From NCBI GenBank assembly GCA_035317085.1, contig DATHHS010000216.1, forward strand, positions 1-64,000: 64,000 nucleotides of DNA, read 5' to 3'. Positions 60,477 through 64,000 of this stretch are shown here, in pieces. Position 1 is the stretch's first letter, and each line of letters starts with the position of its first letter. Both the position numbers and the translations under genes were made by a program. The notes beneath the pieces were generated by a model. That model was not told the origin of the DNA. It made no database searches and was given only the letters and a program-made list of their open reading frames with translations. Source of the DNA: VBDM01 sp035317085 (GTDB lineage: Bacteria; Pseudomonadota; Gammaproteobacteria; Burkholderiales; SG8-39).

Positions 60477-61151
60477 TCACACGGTCTCGAAAGGCTTGTC
60501 CTTCAGCGAGGCGGCGAATCCGTAGAAGACTTCGTGCACCTTGCCCCAATTCTTCAGTTCCTTCATCCGGCCCAGCCAACGGCCCACGTTCGGATATTCG
60601 GAGTAGTTGCTGCGCAGAATCTCGCCGAGTGCGACGAATGGACCTCCGAAATAGTCCGCGACGGAAATATGCTCTCCGCAGAGGTATTTCTTCTTCGATC
60701 CTAGCAGGCTGTCATTGAGCACCTTCATCCATCCCTGGGTCTTTTCCTTGCTCCAGGCGATCGTGGCCGCGTGCGCTTCGTCGCTGCGCCGTTTATGGTT
60801 GGGGAAGATCTGAGGGTAGACGAGCCCGTAAGCGAACTCGCGGCAAATCTGGGTATTGATCCAGTCCATCATTTCGTTGACCTTGGCCCGCGCACGCAAC
60901 TCTTTCGGATAGGCGGGCGAGCCGGTCTTTTCGGCGAGGTACTTGAGAATCGACGAACTCTCCGTCAGGCGGAAATCGCCATCCTCCAGCATCGGCACCA
61001 TGCGGTTGGGATTCATCGCCACGTACTCCGGTTGATAGTGCTCGCCTTTCATCAGGTCGACGACTTTCAGCTCGCAATCTATGCTGTTTTCCGCGATGAA
61101 CAGCATCACAGGGCGGCTGGTCGTGGATACGGGGTGGTAGTAGAGTTTCAT
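60477..61151 (-). CDS. Glutathione S-transferase
   Basis: 224 aa, thioredoxin-fold N-domain (MKLYYHPVSTTSRPVMLFI, with NRMVPMLEDGDFRLTESSSILKYLAEK giving the cis-Pro and ES glutathione contacts) and helical C-domain with ISVADYFGGPFVAL. Theta/beta-like class. ATG 61151 has the AGGAGCTTC-type ribosome site (GAAGGAGC) upstream. It divergently faces the decarboxylase pair; gshB earlier in the window supplies glutathione. Confidence 0.93.
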   Translation of the reverse strand: MKLYYHPVSTTSRPVMLFIAENSIDCELKVVDLMKGEHYQPEYVAMNPNRMVPMLEDGDFRLTESSSILKYLAEKTGSPAYPKELRARAKVNEMMDWINTQICREFAYGLVYPQIFPNHKRRSDEAHAATIAWSKEKTQGWMKVLNDSLLGSKKKYLCGEHISVADYFGGPFVALGEILRSNYSEYPNVGRWLGRMKELKNWGKVHEVFYGFAASLKDKPFETV

Positions 61152-61250
61152 GGAAGCTCCTTCGCAGGTGAGTGATTTTTCTCGGCAACCTATAATCATA
61201 CCCAAGCTCGCGCGCACAGTGGCATCCGCCTGGCGAGGAAGGGAGAAATC

Positions 61251-61805
61251 TTGTCCGGTAAGACATCGAAAGCGCAGTCAGCCACGGTGATCGACTGGCC
61301 TGCCGCGATTCACCGCGCGCTCAAATTGCAGCGCGTGCGGCAAGTCTCCTATGTACCCGATGCGGGTCACAAGCGCCTGATCGAACTGTGCCACGCGGAC
61401 AAGGACATGGCGGTCGTCCCGCTCACGACCGAGGAGGAGGGCATCGGCCTGGCGGCCGGCGCCTGGCTGGGCGGCGAGCGCGCGGCGCTCCTCATGCAGT
61501 CGAGCGGCGTCGGCAACTGCGTCAACGCGCTGACCCTTGCATCGAACTGCGGCTTTCCGTTGCTGATTGTCGTGACGATGCGCGGCGAGTGGGGCGAGTT
61601 CAATCCGTGGCAGATTCCGATGGGACAGGCGACGGCGGATGTCCTGCGGTTGGGCGGGGTACGCACACTGCGGCTCGAGCGCGCGGAAGACGCTCTTGCC
61701 ACCGTGACCGCCGCCGCAAAACTCGCCTTCGACGGCTACGGCGCAGTGGCCGTGCTGATCGGCCAGCGCATGATCGGCACGAAATCCTTCGAGGACAAAC
61801 CATGA
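61251..61805 (+). CDS. TPP-dependent decarboxylase subunit, N-terminal (PYR) domain
   Basis: 184 aa, matching the alpha half of sulfopyruvate or phosphonopyruvate decarboxylases: YVPDAGHKRLIELCHADK, the catalytic Glu in TTEEEGIGLAAGAWLGG and MQSSGVGNCVNAL. Starts with TTG at 61251, with GGAAGGGAG 5 bases before. Its TGA overlaps the ATG of the next gene, which encodes the other half, so together they make one TPP enzyme. Confidence 0.88.
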   Translation: MSGKTSKAQSATVIDWPAAIHRALKLQRVRQVSYVPDAGHKRLIELCHADKDMAVVPLTTEEEGIGLAAGAWLGGERAALLMQSSGVGNCVNALTLASNCGFPLLIVVTMRGEWGEFNPWQIPMGQATADVLRLGGVRTLRLERAEDALATVTAAAKLAFDGYGAVAVLIGQRMIGTKSFEDKP

Positions 61806-62395
61806 GCGCCCCGCAGCTCGATCGGCGCAAAATCGTCGCCGCGCTGCTCGATCGGCGCGGGGAGCTTCTGGTCGTCGCCGGACTGGGGTCGGCCGCGTGG
61901 GACTGCACCGCGGCGGGCGATCATCCGCTCACGTTCCCGCTTTGGGGCGCGATGGGCTCGGCGTGCATGATGGGACTGGGGCTCGCACTCGCCCAGCCCG
62001 GGCGGCGCGTTCTCGTCGTGACCGGGGACGGCGAGATGCTGATGGGCCTGGGAAGCCTCGCCACCATCGGCTCGCACGGTCCGCGCAATCTTGCCGTCGT
62101 GGTCCTCGACAATGAGCGTTACGGCGAGACCGGCATGCAAAAAACGCACACAGCTCACGGGGTCGACCTTGCCGCGGTCGCCCGGGCATGCGGGTTCGCC
62201 GACGCGCGCATCGTTCGAAGCAACTCCGAGATTGCGCCGTTGCGGGCGGCGGTGCATCGGGGCAGGGGCCCGCTCTTCTATCAGGTGAAGGTACGGCCCA
62301 AGACTTTGCCGCTCGTTCTGCCGCCTCGAGACGGCGCTTATCTCAAGCACCGTTTCCGCGAGGCCCTGCTCGGCAAGAAGGCCGCAACGGATTGA
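61802..62395 (+). CDS. TPP-dependent decarboxylase subunit, C-terminal (PP) domain
   Basis: 197 aa, the TPP-binding half. VVTGDGEMLMGLGSLATI with the later LDNERYGETG is the GDG-x(~27)-N diphosphate/Mg motif; LWGAMGSACMMGLGLALAQ is typical of sulfopyruvate decarboxylase beta chains. ATGA overlap with the upstream subunit. Substrate is unknown: coenzyme M synthesis is not expected here, so an aromatic or phosphono-keto acid is more likely. Confidence 0.88.
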   Translation: MSAPQLDRRKIVAALLDRRGELLVVAGLGSAAWDCTAAGDHPLTFPLWGAMGSACMMGLGLALAQPGRRVLVVTGDGEMLMGLGSLATIGSHGPRNLAVVVLDNERYGETGMQKTHTAHGVDLAAVARACGFADARIVRSNSEIAPLRAAVHRGRGPLFYQVKVRPKTLPLVLPPRDGAYLKHRFREALLGKKAATD

Positions 62396-62415
62396 CGCGG
62401 GCGCAGGCCCCGCAA

Positions 62416-63408
62416 TCATTGCTCCATCGCGTTCGCTGCAAAAACCTCTTCGAGCGCCATCGGCCGCGGAGTCAGGCCCTGCTCATGCGAATAGCGCGCG
62501 GCGGTTTCGAGCACCTTGCGGTTGGCTTTGATGCCGTGCTGCACGAGCGGCACGCGCAGGGCTTCTCTGGCATCGTCCGATAGCAGGCCCGCGGCGAGGT
62601 GGTACTGGGCGTGTTCCAGCCGCTCACGGTTCGCGATTTCGTTCGCGCGTTCGAACGCCTTGTGCAGATTCAGGACCACCCAGGGGTGCTTCTCGACGAT
62701 CTCCCTGCGGATCACCATTCCGTGGTTGATTGGAAAGATGCCTGTCTTGCGGTAGTAGCGGACGCCTTCGGCCAGCGGATCGGGAAATAGCGGCCGGATG
62801 TCCGGATGATTCCACAAGTCGGCGGTGCTCCGATCCACGAGGTTGGGATCCACGAGGTAATGGATGGCCGCTTCGAGTTCTCCCGAGAGCATCATCGATC
62901 CGAGGTTCTTCTCGGGAGGGATCTGGTGGATGATCACCCCGGGCGGTGGCGTGAAACCGATCGCGCTGCGATGGCTGTGCGACGGCGTCCGCTCCATCCA
63001 GAACTGCATGTCCTTCGGCGCGACGCCGAACTCGTGCTCGAGCACCCCGCGCGTCCACAGCGCGGCCGTCTGCTGATATTCAGGGACGCCGACGCGCCGT
63101 CCCTTCAGGTCGCCCGGCTGCTCGATGCCGGAGTCCCTTCTCACCAGGATCTCCGCGTGAAAGAATTTTCTGGTGGTAAAAATCGGCAGGCCGACCCAAC
63201 GCTCGTCGCCCTTCGATTTGGCCATCAGGAGCGAGGAAAACGACATCTCGGAGACATCGAAATCGGCAAAGTGCAGCTGTCGCCAGAACAATTCGGACGG
63301 ATGCACCGGACTCGGTATGAGCGCGATCCCGTCCGGTTTGACTTTGCCGTCCAAAATCGGCCAAGTCCTCGGATTTGAAGCCATCGCAATGCTCAGCGGA
63401 ATGTTCAC
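62416..63408 (-). CDS. Substrate-binding-like protein (4,5-dihydroxyphthalate decarboxylase family)
   Basis: 330 aa, periplasmic-binding-protein fold of the type annotated as 4,5-dihydroxyphthalate decarboxylase: HFADFDVSEMSFSSLLMAK, DLKGRRVGVPEYQQTAALWTRGVL, IPINHGMVIRREIVEKHPWVVLNLHKAFERA. GTG 63408 has AGGGA 6 bases upstream and gives the IPLSIA-type start. No signal peptide, so probably cytoplasmic. Converges with the decarboxylase pair (20-base gap); a shared pathway is possible but unproven. Confidence 0.8.
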   Translation of the reverse strand: MNIPLSIAMASNPRTWPILDGKVKPDGIALIPSPVHPSELFWRQLHFADFDVSEMSFSSLLMAKSKGDERWVGLPIFTTRKFFHAEILVRRDSGIEQPGDLKGRRVGVPEYQQTAALWTRGVLEHEFGVAPKDMQFWMERTPSHSHRSAIGFTPPPGVIIHQIPPEKNLGSMMLSGELEAAIHYLVDPNLVDRSTADLWNHPDIRPLFPDPLAEGVRYYRKTGIFPINHGMVIRREIVEKHPWVVLNLHKAFERANEIANRERLEHAQYHLAAGLLSDDAREALRVPLVQHGIKANRKVLETAARYSHEQGLTPRPMALEEVFAANAMEQ

Positions 63409-63512
63409 GGCCGTCCCTGTAGAAGAGAGTGTACCGGGAAATTCCTGCGCGGAAGCTGACACGAAGCCGGGGCCTGCCATAAAATGTAGGCTGGGAATCA
63501 AGCCGGAATCCC

Positions 63513-64000
63513 ATGTCGGATCTGAGCAACTGGGCGTTTCCGCCCGAGATGCAACCCAATGCCGAGGACGCCCGCTTCGATCTCGAAGCGGCGCTGGACT
63601 CGATGGTCCTGTTGCGTGCCGAAGTCCCCGAAGATGCATTCACTGCCGGCATACTTGGCACGGAACGGGTCGGCAACGGCGTCGTCATTCGCGATGACGG
63701 ACTGGTTCTTACCATAGGCTATCTGGTCACCGAAGCGACAAGCCTGTGGCTGAATACGAACAGGGGCAACGCCGTTCAGGGTCACGCGATCGCCTATGAC
63801 CAGCCGACCGGACTCGGACTGGTGCAGGCTTTGGGAAAGCTGGATGTCCCGGCGCTCGCGCGCGGCACTTCCTCGTCATGCAGCGTCGGCGATAAAGTGG
63901 TGGTGGCAGGTCACGGCGGCCGCAGGCACGCGCTCAACGCAAAGCTCATCGCCAAGCGCGAATTCGCGGGTTACTGGGAATACGTTCTCGATGAAGCGCT
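63513..64000 (+). CDS. Trypsin-like (S1C) serine protease homologue lacking catalytic residues, partial
   Basis: First 162 codons; runs off the right edge. GVVIRDDGLVLTIGYLVTEA aligns with the HtrA segment GxVxxxxGxIxTNxHVVxxA, but the catalytic His position is Tyr70. The Asp stretch (TDLAVL in HtrA) reads TGLGLVQAL. The rest (SVGDKVVVAGHGG) keeps the fold. No signal peptide is seen. Likely a non-proteolytic member of a betaproteobacterial family; the Ser region is outside the window. Confidence 0.75.
   Translation, partial: MSDLSNWAFPPEMQPNAEDARFDLEAALDSMVLLRAEVPEDAFTAGILGTERVGNGVVIRDDGLVLTIGYLVTEATSLWLNTNRGNAVQGHAIAYDQPTGLGLVQALGKLDVPALARGTSSSCSVGDKVVVAGHGGRRHALNAKLIAKREFAGYWEYVLDEA

Noticed and set aside
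1..64000. CRISPR arrays, prophage genes, rRNA operon.
   Set aside because: No regularly spaced repeats, phage structural genes or rRNA sequence seen.

Overview
The window is 64 kb of GC-rich chromosome from a betaproteobacterium, probably Burkholderiales or Nitrosomonadales-like. The call rests on gene order and content: pilT-pilU-yggS-proC-yggT, the rng-maf-rlmH-rsfS-nadD-proA block, pyrR-pyrB-pyrC' next to yqgE-ruvX, a complete Chp/Pil chemosensory cluster, orphan Bug-type and TRAP binding proteins, and frequent GTG/TTG starts with coupled stop-start overlaps. No species can be named from sequence alone.

Layout. 0-6.3 kb (minus): start of ptsI, HPr, an EIIA-Man-like protein, gshB, a DctPQM TRAP transporter, a VOC protein, then a palindromic REP-like element and a membrane diheme cytochrome c. 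6.4-10 kb (plus): nadC, a LOG protein, tRNA-Arg(CCG), an exported Vgb-like beta-propeller and a Bug binding protein ending in a clear terminator. 10-16.4 kb (minus): Tat-exported dienelactone hydrolase and the rng-maf-rlmH-rsfS-nadD-proA housekeeping block; glnE follows on plus. 19.2-22.8 kb: accessory island. 22.9-31.5 kb: pilU/pilT, yggS-proC-yggT, then pyrC'-cupin-pyrB-pyrR-ruvX-yqgE. 31.6-40.5 kb: pilL(chpA)-pilJ-pilI-pilH-pilG. 40.7-52.4 kb: rubredoxin, thiD-thiE, hemL, mgtE, mtgA, a TonB-like protein, an RNase II-type exonuclease, an enolase-superfamily gene, a YqiA-like esterase and mpl. 52.4-64 kb: nucleotidyltransferase-like gene, aroQ-accB-accC-prmA-zinc-ribbon protein-PfkB kinase-plsC, apaH, a GST, a split TPP decarboxylase, a periplasmic-binding-like protein and the start of a protease-like gene whose catalytic residues look replaced.

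The island at 19.2-22.8 kb is the most interesting part. It reads as the remains of a chromosomal integron: a 5'-truncated, frameshifted integron integrase on plus, and two cassettes pointing away from it on minus (a BrnT/CopG-type toxin-antitoxin pair and a DUF6151/GFA-like gene). Between the cassettes, exactly in the attC site, lies an IS110-family element of the IS1111-attC type. Removing the element and one copy of CTAACG restores an attC with a perfect GTTAGGC core. The element's 3' non-coding end carries a hairpin loop almost identical to the attC junction and a second short match to its own right end, as expected for a target- and donor-recognising guide (bridge/seek) RNA.

Functional themes: type IV pilus retraction and its chemosensory control (pilT, pilU, pilG-L), uptake of organic acids (TRAP, Bug, SBP-like), pyrimidine synthesis with a non-catalytic dihydroorotase partner, fatty acid initiation (accBC), and cell-wall recycling (mpl, mtgA).
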